Source: Cervus elaphus
Lineage: Eukaryota > Chordata > Mammalia > Artiodactyla > Cervidae
Direction of reading: 5' to 3'
DNA length: 64,000 nt
Assembly: GCF_910594005.1 (NCBI RefSeq)
Contig: NC_057845.1
Location: 5,800,001-5,864,000 of the forward strand
Part shown: positions 44,166 to 54,904 of the stretch, in pieces
Numbering within the stretch: the first letter of the stretch is position 1
How the letters are laid out: every line of letters begins with the position of its first letter
Program-made: the position numbers and the translations under genes
The notes under the pieces: generated by a model
What the model saw: the letters and a program-made list of their open reading frames with translations, nothing else
Databases searched by the model: none
Told to the model about the DNA's origin: nothing

Positions 44166-44379
44166 TTTGGTGGTTTAGTCACTAAGTCGTGTCCGACTCT
44201 TGTGACCCCATGGACTGTAACCCGCCAGGCTCCTCTGCCTGTGGAATTTTCCAGGCAAGAATACTGGAGTGGGTTGCCATTTCCTCCTCCAGGGGATCTT
44301 CCCAACCCAGGGAGCGAACTCAGGTCTCCTATATTGCAGGCAGATTCTTTATCAAATGAGATATGAGGGAAGCCCTCTA
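44166..44379 (-). mobile_element. Bov-tA SINE
   Basis: Reversed copy ('ggtttagtcactaagtcgtg' to 'gagatatgagggaagccc'), with a poly-C tract directly at its head end. Confidence 0.92.
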
Positions 44380-44418
44380 CCCCCCCCCCCCCCCCCCCCC
44401 ACTACCCCCCACCCCCCA
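44380..44418. repeat. Poly-C tract (C21 plus C6 blocks)
   Basis: 21 consecutive C (44380-44400), then ACTA, C6, A, C6. The minus strand is therefore a G-run compatible with quadruplex folding. Confidence 0.95.
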
Positions 44419-44419
44419 T

Positions 44420-44930
44420 ACCAGGGATATTTCCTGCCTGTCCCGCCCTCACCTCAGGCAAAAGCATCTCATCTAGTTCTTTACCTAAGAGCCTGTCCTT
44501 GGTCTCTGGAAACCTAGCAGTACCTCTCGATGCCCCTGCTGCTCTTAGAATTCTCCAGCACAGCCCCACAGGGGTCTCTCTCACATGGTTCACCCCTGCT
44601 CTGCATGAACTTGCATTTTTGTCTCATGGTCATTGGAAGTGCGGGCACACAGCCATCTTCTCTGTGGCTTCAGCCAGCCCCTTACCTGTGAGAATCCGTA
44701 TACCCGAATCTGACTCTGGTCCCTGAGTTAACTAAGTTCCCTGGGCTGCAAACAACCTCTCCAAAAGGCATCACTGAAACTACCCTCATAGACCAAGAAA
44801 AGAAGATAGCACCCCACCCTCCCTCCATGGAGAGATAAAGCTTATTGCACAAGACCTATTTCTCTTCTACAAAACCTTCTCTGTAATCTCCAGCCCCTCT
44901 CTCAGCCTTGCTTATGTTTTGTATAGGCTG
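44420..44930. other. No gene seen; unclassified
   Basis: No recognised repeat or exon. Confidence 0.4.
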
Positions 44931-44937
44931 CAACTTG

Positions 44938-45412
44938 ACTATACAACAAAGGTCCATCTAGTCAAAGCTATGGTTTTTCCAGTAGTCATATATGGATATG
45001 AGAGATGGACAATAAAAACGGTTGAGCACCAAAGAATAGATACCTTTGAGCTATGGTGCTCAAGAAGACTCTTGAGAGTCCCTTGGACAGCCAGGAGATC
45101 AAACCAGTCAATCCTAAAGTAAATCAGTCCTGAAAATTCATTGGAAGAACTGATGCTGAAGCTGAAAAGCCAATGCTTTGGCCACCTGATGCAAAGAGCC
45201 GACTCATTGGAAAAGACCCTGATGCTGGGTAAGACTGAAGGCAGGAGGAGAAGGGGATGACAGAGGATGAGATGGTTGAATGGTATCACCAACTCAGTGG
45301 GCATGAATTTGAGCAAACTGCAGAAAATAGTGCCGGACAGGGAAGCCTGGTGTGCTGCAGTCCATGGGGTCACAGAGTCGGATGTGACTGATCGATTGAA
45401 CAACAATAGGTC
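44938..45412 (+). mobile_element. BovB 3' end
   Basis: Plus frame 44919-45122 covers KVHLVKAMVFPVVIYGYERW and VPWTARRSNQSILK, then a stop ('aagtaa'). The rest ('gccacctgatgcaaagagcc' to 'gatgtgactgatcgattgaa') is out of frame. Confidence 0.93.
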
Positions 45413-45539
45413 ATCAGCTGAAGGGTTCAAAGCTTGTTTCCAATGACGTCCTTGGCTGTCCTGCCTGGAAACCACATACCTCACTTTGGAGTGTGATTGT
45501 TCTCACCACATACTAACTTGGGACCTTGGTCAAAAATGA

Positions 45540-45713
45540 GAGTTTTGGGGGGCAGCTGTGTAGGGTCTTAGTTGCAACATGTAGGTCACACTCAGCACTT
45601 GGGTTTAGTTGCCCCGTGGCAGGTGGGATTTTAGTTCCCCAACCAGGGATTGAACCCAAGTCCCCTGAATTGGAAGGTGGGTTCTTAACCACTGGACCAC
45701 CAGGGAACTCCCC
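45540..45713 (-). mobile_element. CHR SINE
   Basis: 'ggtcttagttgcaacatgta', 'ggattttagttccccaacca' and 'aaccactggaccaccaggga'; reversed, tail shortened. Confidence 0.9.
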
Positions 45714-46742
45714 AAGGGTCCCACTGGGTTGTCCCAAGACATCCCATACTTGTCTTATCCTCGAATGAGACTATATGCTCCTGGAAGCAGGCACTCTGCT
45801 GTTTTCACCTCCACTGCCTACTCCCCTTACCCGGGGCTGGGCAGCGCCACACTCAAGGTGCTGGGGGGTATTTTAGAGAAGAGTCGCCAAGCCGATGAGC
45901 CAGCAGCACGATGGAGAAGAAAAGGCAGGAGAGTCCAGAGGGTGAGGACTCAAAGGGAAGGCTTTAGAAGTTTTGTTCTAGAAGTTACTCGGGCTTGGAA
46001 TCTATTTTTCAATGACATCAGAGATCTCACCGGCCCAGCTGCCTCTGGCACTGAGTCAAAAGCAAGTCTATAGTGTCAGTAACGTCATACAGCGTGGCCT
46101 TGTGATACTGAGCATGCACAAAATGGGAACACTGAGGTTTAAGAGGAAACAAAGGATCTAGTTCCCCCCAGTGATTTTTCTAGATAATCTTGTTTCTGAA
46201 CATCAGATCTATCACCCAGTGTTTCTTTGGGATATTAGGAAACATATTGGTCCATTTGTTTAGCCCTAGAAAAGGTACGTGCTCAATCTTGGGCACATAA
46301 AAAGGCAGAATTTATAAGCAGGAGAAAGAGTTCTGGGATAAGACACGAAGTGTCCAACTCTTAGCCAAGTGTCAGATCTGGGGTGCTATGCTGAGAACTG
46401 GGTCTCATTACCCTGCAAGCAGGATCTCTGTTAACATGCTAAACTTGACTGGGTTACTCTCGTTTGTTTTTTGAATATTTACTGACACCAGGTAGGAACT
46501 CTGAGTTAAGGGCTCCAAACTGTCCTTGCCACTAAATTCCCTGCCTGCATTTCAGCCGTCAGCCCTTTCTCAAAAGGTCCACTGTAGAAATGTCCCAGAA
46601 TTATGACCCACCTCTCCTCCCCTCGTTGGAATCTACCATCCAAATACCTTCCTGATCCGCCACCGCCCCTCTGTCCCCACCATGGCCCCCAGTCAGGTCT
46701 TCACCGTCACCCACCGAGTGGACTTGTACAAAAGAGCTTCAC
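45714..46742. other. No gene seen; about 1 kb unclassified
   Basis: No obvious retrotransposon. A 114-codon plus frame (45729-46073) lacks family resemblance. Confidence 0.45.
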
Positions 46743-47098
46743 TAGGCTTCCCCAGCGGCACAGTGGATCAGAATCCGCCTGCCAGTGCAGGGGACACGGG
46801 TTCCATCCCTGGCCCAGGAAGGGTCCACACGCTACAGGGCAACTAAAGCCTGTGCTCCATGACCACTGCAGCTGGCGCTCAGAGCCCATGCTCCGCAACA
46901 GGAGAAACCGCCGCAAGCAGACGCCTGCCCACCACAACTAGAGTAGACCCCACTCACCACAGCTGGGCAAAGCCCACGAGAAGCAACGAGGAGCCCCTTG
47001 TGCTGCAACCAAGACCCAGTGCAAAATAAATGAAAACATATGAATGAAAATAAATGAAATGAAAAATGAATGAAAATGAAAAAATGAAAAATAAAAAA
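46743..47098 (+). mobile_element. CHR SINE with long degenerate tail
   Basis: Head 'aggcttccccagcggcacag', body with 'gcaactagagtag'-type motifs to 'agacccagtgcaaaataaat', then about 70 bp of variations on AAATGAA (47024-47095), a tail microsatellite. Confidence 0.9.
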
Positions 47099-47099
47099 G

Positions 47100-47788
47100 A
47101 AGAAGCAATGATGGAGTGCTTCTCTCTCTCTCCCCTCCCTACGTCTTTCTTTCCCTCCCCACCCCTTCCTCTCCCTCCTTCCCTTACCTCCGTCCTGCCC
47201 TGAAAGGACACAACAAGAAAGCAGCCATCTACCAATCAGGAAAAGAACTCTCACCAGCAACCAAATTGACCCGCACCCTGCCTCCAAAACAGTAAAGAAA
47301 AAAAAAGTTCATATCTGCATTTAAGCCGTCCAGTGTATAGTGTTTTGGCATGGCAGCCTGAGCTGACAAAAGCACCTGGGTGGCTGAATGTTGCAAAGGC
47401 GACCTCCCACTGTTCTAACCAAGGACTCCTCCGCAGACCTGGGAGTGGTTTCCTTATGCAACCACTGTCTGACACCCCATCTCGGGCGATCCCCATCTAT
47501 CTCGTGTTCCTGACACTGATGAGCTCTCTTGGGTCCTTAGAGCTTTTCCAGGTGTATAGGATTGTCTGGGCTGTAGCGCCTTTCGAACCACTTTCTCCCT
47601 TAGGGGCTTCATAATTGCATCTGACTTTTACTCAAAAGTATGCATTTTATTTTTTCCACCCTGGAAATTCCTTGGGCCTCTCTTTTGCCAGGAGCCTGTT
47701 TGTGTAAATCAACCTTCCCAGTCCCCTCCCTCCCTTGTCCTAGATCTTTGCCAGTATCACCGGATTATAGTCAGATTATTCTGTCCTA
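47100..47788. other. No gene seen; polypyrimidine tract at 47117-47190
   Basis: CT-rich run 47117-47190, then unclassified sequence. No credible exon. Confidence 0.4.
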
Positions 47789-48062
47789 GGGCTTCTCAGA
47801 TGGTGCTAGTGGTAAAGAACCCGCCTGCCAATGCGGGAGACGTAAGAGGTAAAGAACCCACCTACCAATGCAGGAGACGTAGAAGAGGCGGCTTCCATCC
47901 CTGGGTCAGAAAGATCCCCAGGAGGAGGGCATGGCAACCCACTCCAGTTTTCTTGCCTGGAGAATCCCTTGGACAGAGGCGCCTGGGGGCGGGAGGGGAT
48001 GGGGCGGGCTACAGTTCATGAGGTCACAAGGAGTTGGAAACAATTGAAGCAACTCAGCATAC
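47789..48062 (+). mobile_element. Bov-tA SINE with duplicated head segment
   Basis: The 37-bp part beginning 'ggtaaagaacccgcctgcca' (47811) is repeated directly ('ggtaaagaacccacctacca', 47848), both ending in AGACGTA. The body also has a G-rich insert near 47986-48008. Confidence 0.92.
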
Positions 48063-48063
48063 A

Positions 48064-48642
48064 TGGGTACAGAGAGATGGTACCTCACACGAAACTTAAA
48101 CCCAGCCTGACTGCCTTCCTCCATGCAAACCCAGGGCTCTCCAAATTCCTCTCTGGTTATGTAATTGTAATTCCCACAGGCTTTTTCCTAAAATGTTTGT
48201 AATACTGTACCTTCAAGCACAGATAACTCTTCATAACTTACATTAGTTTAAACATACATGAAACCAGAATAGAAATATAACCCACCTAGGATTCAGGCAC
48301 TTCATTTCGGGGCTGGCCGTTGCCTCCCTCTACGCGTAAGCAGATAAACCTGCTGTGTCAACAGAGAAAAGGCTTGGCAAAGAACTGAAATTTTCTCACC
48401 AGTATCACTGACACTTCAGTAAGCCTTTGCCAAACCACCTTTCCCCTCACCTCACAGAGGAGTCTGAGACCTTGGGAGAAACTGCAGGACAATGAACTGA
48501 GTCTTTGCTTACTTTCTCTGGTGTCAAGGAGCCTAGAGAAGGGTGATGGAGTGAGCCTGGATCACCCACGGGGGAAAAGCTCCACTGAATTGAGATTTGG
48601 AGGTATAGCGGGGGAGGAGATACATCCACATTCTACAACGGT
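48064..48642. other. No gene seen; unclassified
   Basis: No recognised repeat or exon. Confidence 0.4.
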
Positions 48643-48644
48643 GG

Positions 48645-48842
48645 CTTAAGTACTGGAACCACAGCCACATGCCACTATTTAAACTGACGTTAATTAAAGT
48701 GAACTAAAAGAGAAAATGCCACCTTTTCAGCCCCACTAAGCACATGTGAGTGCTTAAGGACCACCTATAGTGGCTACTATACTGGACGGGGCAGATATAG
48801 AATATTCCCATCATTGTGGAAAGTGCTATTGGGCAGCCAGAG
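48645..48842 (-). mobile_element. hAT-type non-autonomous DNA element
   Basis: 'cacagccacatgccactatt', 'agtggctactatactggacg' and 'gatatagaatattcccatca' match a common small mammalian DNA-transposon family, ending 'gtgctattgggcagc'. Name not certain. Confidence 0.55.
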
Positions 48843-48902
48843 CATACAATATATGTAATGCTTATAAGGAAAACCAAAACTCAAAGTTTCTAACGTTAAA
48901 AT

Positions 48903-49022
48903 GAGTGTTGGGACACTTTACTGGTAGTTCAGACTCTGTGCTCCCACTGCAAGGGGCACGGTGTTGATCCCAGATCCAGGAACTAAGATCCCATATGCCT
49001 TGCAGGGCAGTCAAAAAAAAAG
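48903..49022 (+). mobile_element. tRNA-Glu SINE, short (CHR type)
   Basis: 'ggacactttactggtagttc', 'gaactaagatcccatatgcc' and an A9 tail. Box B is degraded ('gtgttgatcccagat'). Confidence 0.8.
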
Positions 49023-49197
49023 ATGTGTTGGAAAAACATGAAGTGGACTTGGGTGACTGCATTAAGGGTAAAATATAAGTTTTTAAAAAAGGCACTCTTA
49101 GGTTTTCTGTCCACATGGTGAAAGATATAACTGTAAATGGAATGGAGCCTTTAAAAAATGCATAAAGTATTAAAAGCTTTTTAAAAACAAAATATGT

Positions 49198-49462
49198 CAA
49201 GGCTTCCCTGTTTAAAAAAAAAAAAATTTGATTTGATCCCTGATCTGGAACGATCCCAAATGCCACAGAGCTACTAAGTCTGAGCATCACCACTACTGAG
49301 CCCCAACACTCAGGAGCCCAGCTCCGCAACAAGAGGAGCCGCCTAAGTGAGACGCTCCCGCGCTCCGCAACTAGGAAGTAGCCCCCACTCGCTGCAACCA
49401 GAGAAAAGCCCATGCAGCAATGCAGAGAAGAGCCAGGACAGACAATACTAAACCTACTATTT
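49198..49462 (+). mobile_element. CHR SINE with A-run replacing part of head
   Basis: 'aaggcttccctg' is followed directly by T3A13 (49210-49226) instead of box A, then resumes in 'gatccctgatctggaacg' and the full body to 49440. The Pol III A box is lost. Confidence 0.87.
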
Positions 49463-50740
49463 TTTTAAAGAAGCTTTTTGTTTTTTTAAAAGAAAATTTT
49501 TTTTTTTAATGATGAAAGAAAGAGATGAAGGGCAGAGAGAAGAAAGAAAGATAGTCAGATGGTTATGAACACTAAGGTGTCTCACTGCAGATCAAGAGAA
49601 CCCATTATCCTCATAGCACAGGAAACCCAGTGGCCATGGGCGAATTTGTCTAAAGCCCCATCTGGAAGTGACAGGCACTTCCCTATCTGAAGATGTGGTT
49701 TCAAAGGTGTGACCGTGCAGGCATGGTCATGGGCCATTCGAGTGTTTGATGTGGCTTTTGAAAGATGTAGTATGAGGGAGGAAGATAATGTCATCTTTAA
49801 ATAGCTCCCAACCCTGCTTGCACATCGCTTCCTTTTCTTAAGGCCGTGTTAGATGCCTCGCCAGTTGTGCAATAATCTATGTGGGTGCCACCGCTGGGGA
49901 AAAAGAAACACCCACAGGCAAAGGAACTCATTGCACTTGTTTAAGATGCCAGGAAGGAAACCCCAAGAATCTGTAATCCCAAGGAGTCTTGGTGGTCAGA
50001 CTCCGGCTCCTGACAGTGAGTGGCCCCTGGGTTCCAGGCTCCTCTAACCCCCCAGCCCATCTGTCTGGGTTTTTCAACCTTTGTTCTGTTTATCAACACT
50101 CCATCCCCTTCTCCACTGTCAAGCAGCTAGTGTCCATTCTACTGCCATATTGATTTTTCAAGACTCCTTAACAGCAGTCCTCCAAGAGTCCCCTGTTCTT
50201 TAGGGCCCTGTAGAGTCTAAAGAAAATCAGCTTTGCTGACTCCTCACTCTGCTCACCCTCTCTGGTGGGCCGGCCAAGAATGGAATTATCCGACAAGCTC
50301 TGGAACTGGGCAGGCAGGACCACTCATGTGAGCGTGACCCAGCCACGGCTGACTTGCCAATACCTGTGCTTTTTTTATTCATGAAATCCTCGCCAAGTGT
50401 GGGGCCTCAAAGAGCAATTCATATTCTACTGCTTAGCAACTATGGCTTGTTGAACCGCGTCTAGGAGTTCCACAGATTGGCAGGATGTCTTAAGACTGGT
50501 TATTGTTAGTGGTGAAACCCGCCTTAATCCCATCTGCCTCGCGCTCTGACCAGGAGAGAGACACTAACAAGAGGCAAGCCCAGGCCTGGAAACCAGCCCC
50601 CCTCCCAGCCTGGGCTCTGCGCCTGCATACACCCTCCTCCCCTCCCCTCCCCCAACATCTCAGCAAAGCAAGGAGCAGGGGAACGTGTCTGCACCCACAT
50701 TCAGGGGCTGGCAAGCTTGCTCACCACCCGAGGTCCAGAG
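49463..50740. other. No gene seen; about 1.3 kb repeat-poor
   Basis: After a T/A-rich start (49490-49510) I recognise no retrotransposon. Short frames in both directions only. Confidence 0.45.
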
Positions 50741-50779
50741 TGTAACCATCAACTCTCAGGGATCTTTCAAGAAGGCTAT

Positions 50780-51058
50780 GTGCATGCGTGCATGCACACA
50801 CGCACACCCACAGCATACCCATGCTCATACATGCACCCATTCCCCAAACACACCCGTACATACATACATGATCATATACACATGTACACATACATATGTA
50901 TATAAACACATCCTACACCCACTCACATATTCAGAACTTGCACACACATATATACACCCCATACATATATGCATACATGCAACATACACCCTTAAACATG
51001 CGAAAACAACATACACTCTCACATATACAAACACACAACACACACATAGCTACATACC
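50780..51058. repeat. Imperfect CA-rich tract
   Basis: About 280 bp dominated by CACA/CATA dinucleotides. Open frames on both strands (e.g. 50685-51071) are artefacts of the repeat (His/Thr/Tyr-rich or Cys/Val-rich). Confidence 0.9.
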
Positions 51059-51489
51059 TACGTGCTTTTGAGAGTTCAGCCATTGCCAGCGCTGTTTTGC
51101 TTGGCTAACCAAGCTTTCAGCTGCCCAGGAATAGGAAGCAGCCTCAGGAAGTGGAACCCCAGCTCACCCCTCCCCTTTAGGAGCAGCTCTGGAAAGGGCA
51201 GGGGGAGCTGCACCTTTCCCACTTCTGTCCCATCCCAGAGGCGTTAGGAATCAGCTTGGACTCAGGGCAGAGTATGGGCTGTCATGCAGTGTTTTCAGCT
51301 GGTTCATCAACTCCATCTCTCATTACAGGACCTGTGTTATCTACCGATAGAGTGTCATATGGTCTTTGATATTACATGTATATAACAATATAAGAAAGAT
51401 TAAAGGATGTCTATGAACAGGCCAACTAGAGGAGAGGCAGAGAGGAGAAATTCTCTCTCCAACAGGAAGTAGACAGCCCACTTAGGAAT
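51059..51489. other. No gene seen; unclassified
   Basis: No recognised repeat or exon. Confidence 0.4.
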
Positions 51490-51873
51490 TGACCCCGCAG
51501 TAAGTCAGACACAGAAAGACAAATCATATGTGATATTATATGATGTCACTTACATGGAATCTAAAAAAAAAGGGTACAAATGAGCTTATTTACAAAACAG
51601 AAGTAGAGTCACAGATGTAGAAGACAAACTCATGTTTACCAGAGGATAAGGAATGGAGGGATAAATAGGGAGATTGGGGTTGACATATAAGCACTACTAT
51701 ATACATAAAATAGATAACTAATAAGGACCTACTGTATAGCATGGAGAATTCTACTCAATACTCTGTTGTGTCCTATATGGAAGAAAAATCTTCAAAAAGA
51801 GTGGATATGTGGGTATGTATAACTGATTCACTTTGCTGCAGACCTGAAACTAACAAAGCATTGCAAATCAATC

Positions 51874-52937
51874 GTGTTTGTGCATGTGTGTGTGTCTGTT
51901 AGTCACTCGGTCGTGTCCAACTCTTTGCAACCCCATGGACTCGACTGGATGGAGCACAAGCTGGAATCAAGATTGCCGGGAGGAATATCAATAACCTCAG
52001 ATACACAGATGACACCACCCTTATGGCAGAAAGTGAAGAGGAACTAAAGAGCCTCTTGATGAAAGAGAAAGAGGAGAGTGAAAACGTTGGCTTAAAATTC
52101 AACATTCAAAAAACGAAGATCATGGCAACAGGTCCTATCACTTCATGATAAATAGATGGGGAAACAATTGAAACAGTGACAGACTATTTTCTTGGGCTCC
52201 AAAATCACTGCAGATGATGACTGAAGCCATGAAATTAAAAGAAGCTTGCTCCTTGGAAGAAAAGCTATAACCAAACTAGACAGCATATTAAAAAGCAGAG
52301 ATGTTACTTTGCCAACAAAGGTCTATCTAGTCAAAGCTATGGTTTTCCCAGTAGTCATATACGGATGTGAGAGTTGGACTATAAAGCAAGCTGAGCTCCG
52401 AAGAATTGATGCTTTTGAACTGTGGTGTTGGAGAAGACTCTTGAGAGTCCCTTGGACTGCAAGGAGATCAAGCCAGTCCATCCTAAAAGAAATCAGTCCT
52501 GAATATTCATTGGAAGGACTGATGCTGAAGCTGAAACTCCAATACTTTGGCCACCTGGTGCGAAGAACCAGCTCATTGGGAAAGACCCTGATGCTGGGAA
52601 AGACTGAAGGCAGGAAGAGAAGGAGACGACAGAGGATGAGATGGTTGGATGGCATCACCGACTCGATAAACATGAGTTTGTGCAAGCTATGGGAGTTGGT
52701 GACGGGCAGGGAAGCCTGGCATGCTGCAGTCCATGGGGTTTCAAAGAGTCAGACACGACTGAGTGACTGAACTGGACTGTAGTCCTCCAGGTTTCTCTGT
52801 CCATGGGATGCTCCAGGCAAGAACACTGAAGTGAGTTGCCATTCCCTTCTCCAAGGGATCTTCCCAACCCAGGGACTGAACCTGGGTCTCCTACACTACA
52901 GGCAGATTCTTACCATCTGAGCCACCAGGGAAGCCCT
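51874..52937 (-). mobile_element. Bov-tA SINE split by BovB
   Basis: The two halves 51896-51941 ('gttagtcactcggtcgtgtc') and 52773-52937 ('gtagtcctccaggtttctct' to 'gagccaccagggaagccc') join into one reversed SINE. The tail region carries a TG-rich stretch (51874-51895). Confidence 0.92.
51942..52772 (+). mobile_element. BovB 3' half inside Bov-tA
   Basis: Flanked by TGGACT (51936-51941 and 52773-52778). The RT motif reads YTDD rather than YADD ('ctcagatacacagatgacac'). The plus frame 52246-52770 is the longest uninterrupted BovB frame in the window (174 codons), post-RT region to the natural 3' end with CESWTIKQAEL and VPWTARRSSQSILKEISP. It is frameshifted from the RT core, so not functional. 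Confidence 0.94.
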
Positions 52938-52972
52938 AAATCAATCATACTCCAATTTTAAAAAAAAAAAAA

Positions 52973-53578
52973 GCTTTAATGCAATAATAAAAAAAGAAAA
53001 GAAACTGACCTGTTGCCCACCAGTGATGCCTGCTGGGCCCTGGGCTGTTTCTATGTAATCCCTTTCACACACACGTCAGGCCTTGTGGCCTCTTCTAGTC
53101 CACTGAGCGTCTCGAGCTGAAATCTGTAGGAATCCAGCAATTTCAAAGGAATGGAGAAGAAAATAGGATGAAAGGGCAGAAATGTGAATTTTGAAAGGTG
53201 GCCCTTACTGGCTAATGATACCTGGGTTTCAGGCTCTGCTGTGTGCGCACTGAGGTTTCTGCAAACATGAGCTAATCAGCGTGTTCTCAGAGGTGGGTGA
53301 GCATGTGAATTGTTACCATTCAAGCTTGCAGAACCACTTAGCTCTGTCACACTTCTTGTAGCAACATGCCAAGTAAAAACACCCGGGGTTTAAAATACCT
53401 GGATCTGAACTGATAGAGCTGGGGAAACTGTGACAGCGCTTGTGAATTTGAATTAGAATTCTCCCTCTTCTCTCCTAGCTCTTGGCCGCTGTAAATCCTC
53501 CTAGACTGTGATGCCCAGTTGTCTCCCTCCTCCCCAAAGCCTTCCCCAACTAGGCTTGCTTGAAAATCAAGCCTTCTC
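52973..53578. other. No gene seen; unclassified
   Basis: No recognised repeat or exon. The plus frame 53508-53723 spans the miniature element. Confidence 0.4.
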
Positions 53579-53697
53579 CATAGTGACCAACTGTCCTGGT
53601 TTACCCAGGACAGTTTACCCAGGACTATCTGGGCAAATCACATGTCCCAGGAAACCCCTTAGTCCTGGGCAAACTGGGATGGCTGGTCACCCTGAGA
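53579..53697. mobile_element. Small inverted-repeat DNA element
   Basis: The ends 'tagtgaccaactgtcctggt' and 'aaactgggatggctggtcac' are imperfect inverted complements around a ~75-bp core with internal 'acccaggac' repeats. A related half-element is at 59206-59290. Confidence 0.55.
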
Positions 53698-53763
53698 CTC
53701 TCACTACCCTGCCGGATAGGTAACAGGTGATTTTGCCATTAATTACGCTGCATGCTGTCTAAC

Positions 53764-53973
53764 TGGGCCTTCCCTGGTGGCTCAGTGTTAAATAATCTGC
53801 CTGCCATTGCAGGAGATGCATGGTCGATCCCTGGTAGGAGAAGATCCCCTCGAGAAGGAAATGGCAATCTACTCTAGTATTCTTGCTGGAGATTTCCATG
53901 GGCAGAGGAGCCTGGCAGACTATAGTCCATGGGGTCAGAAAGGAGTCAGACATAACTTAGTGACTAAACAACA
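53764..53973 (+). mobile_element. Bov-tA SINE
   Basis: Forward copy ('ccttccctggtggctcagtg' to 'acataacttagtgactaaac'). Confidence 0.92.
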
Positions 53974-54123
53974 ACCACAGCAACAGCACTGTCTTGTAAT
54001 ACAACCTACTGATTCACAAGTTGAGTTTGTCCCAGGTGCTCAAATAAAGTGTCTTTTCTTTCTTTCTTTTTTTAATATTTATCTGTTTCTTTGGCTGTGT
54101 TGGGTCTTGGTTGTGGCAGGTGG

Positions 54124-54904
54124 ACTCTTTGTTACACCATAGGGGGTCTTCCATCACAGCACATGGACTCTCTCTCTAGCTGTGGCCCATTGACTCTGAT
54201 ACACCATATAGGGTCTTCCATCACGGACATGGGCTCTCTCTGTAGCTGTGGCCCATGGACTCTGTTACATCATATGGGGTCTTCCATCACGGCACATGGA
54301 CTCTCTCTGGCTGTGGCCTGTGGGCTCTGTTACACCATATGGGGTCTTCCATCAGAGCACAGAGCTCTCCCTCTAGCTGTGGCACATGGACTCTCTCTCT
54401 AGCTATGGCCCGTGGACGCTGTTACACCATGTGGGGTCTTCCATCACAGCAGATGGACTCTCTCTAGCTGTGGCCCGTGGACTCTGTTACACCATGTGGG
54501 GTCTTCCATCACGGCACATGGACTCTCTCTAGCTGTGGCCCGTGGACTCTGTTACACCATGTGGGGTCTTCCATCACGGCACATGTACTCTCTCTGGCTG
54601 TGGCCCGTGGACTCTGTTACACCATGTGGGGTCTTCCATCACGGCACATGGACTCTCTCTAGCTGTGGCCCGTGGACTCTGTTACACCATGTGGGGTCTT
54701 CCATCACGGCACATGTACTCTCTCTGGCTGTGGCCCGTGGACTCTGTTACACCATGTGGGGTCTTCCATCACAGCAGATGCACTCTCTCTAGCTGTTGCC
54801 TATGGACTTTGTTACACCATATGGGGTGTTCCGTCACGGCACATGGACTCTCTCTAGCTGGGGCACATAGACTCTGTTACATCACATGGGGTCCTCCATC
54901 ATGG
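54124..54904. repeat. Minisatellite array A, 65-bp unit
   Basis: The motif 'tgttacaccat' (with small variants) recurs at 54130, 54197, 54263, 54329, 54420, 54485, 54550, 54615, 54680, 54745, 54810 and 54875. Seven consecutive spacings from 54420 are exactly 65 bp. Each unit is one 24-bp motif ('atggactctctctagctgtg' + GCCC) plus a 41-bp block ('tggggtcttccatcacggca' and flanks). The most regular part, 54420-54880, is nearly identical unit to unit, implying recent homogenisation. Confidence 0.95.

Larger units (their letters stand above)
51490..52972 (+). mobile_element. L1 3' UTR, outer shell of triple nest
   Basis: 51490-51873 reads L1 3' UTR ('agtaagtcagacacagaaag', 'tatagcatggagaattctac', 'tgcagacctgaaactaacaa'). 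The last part 'aaatcaatcatactccaatt' plus poly-A lies at 52938-52972. The gap is a SINE insertion with TSD AAATCAATC (51865-51873 and 52938-52946). Confidence 0.92.

Noticed and set aside
50685..51071. His/Thr-rich frame as a peptide gene
   Set aside because: Translation of a CA-rich tract; low complexity.
52246..52770. 174-codon BovB frame as functional reverse transcriptase
   Set aside because: Only the C-terminal region is open. The RT core is in another frame with a changed motif, and the endonuclease is missing.
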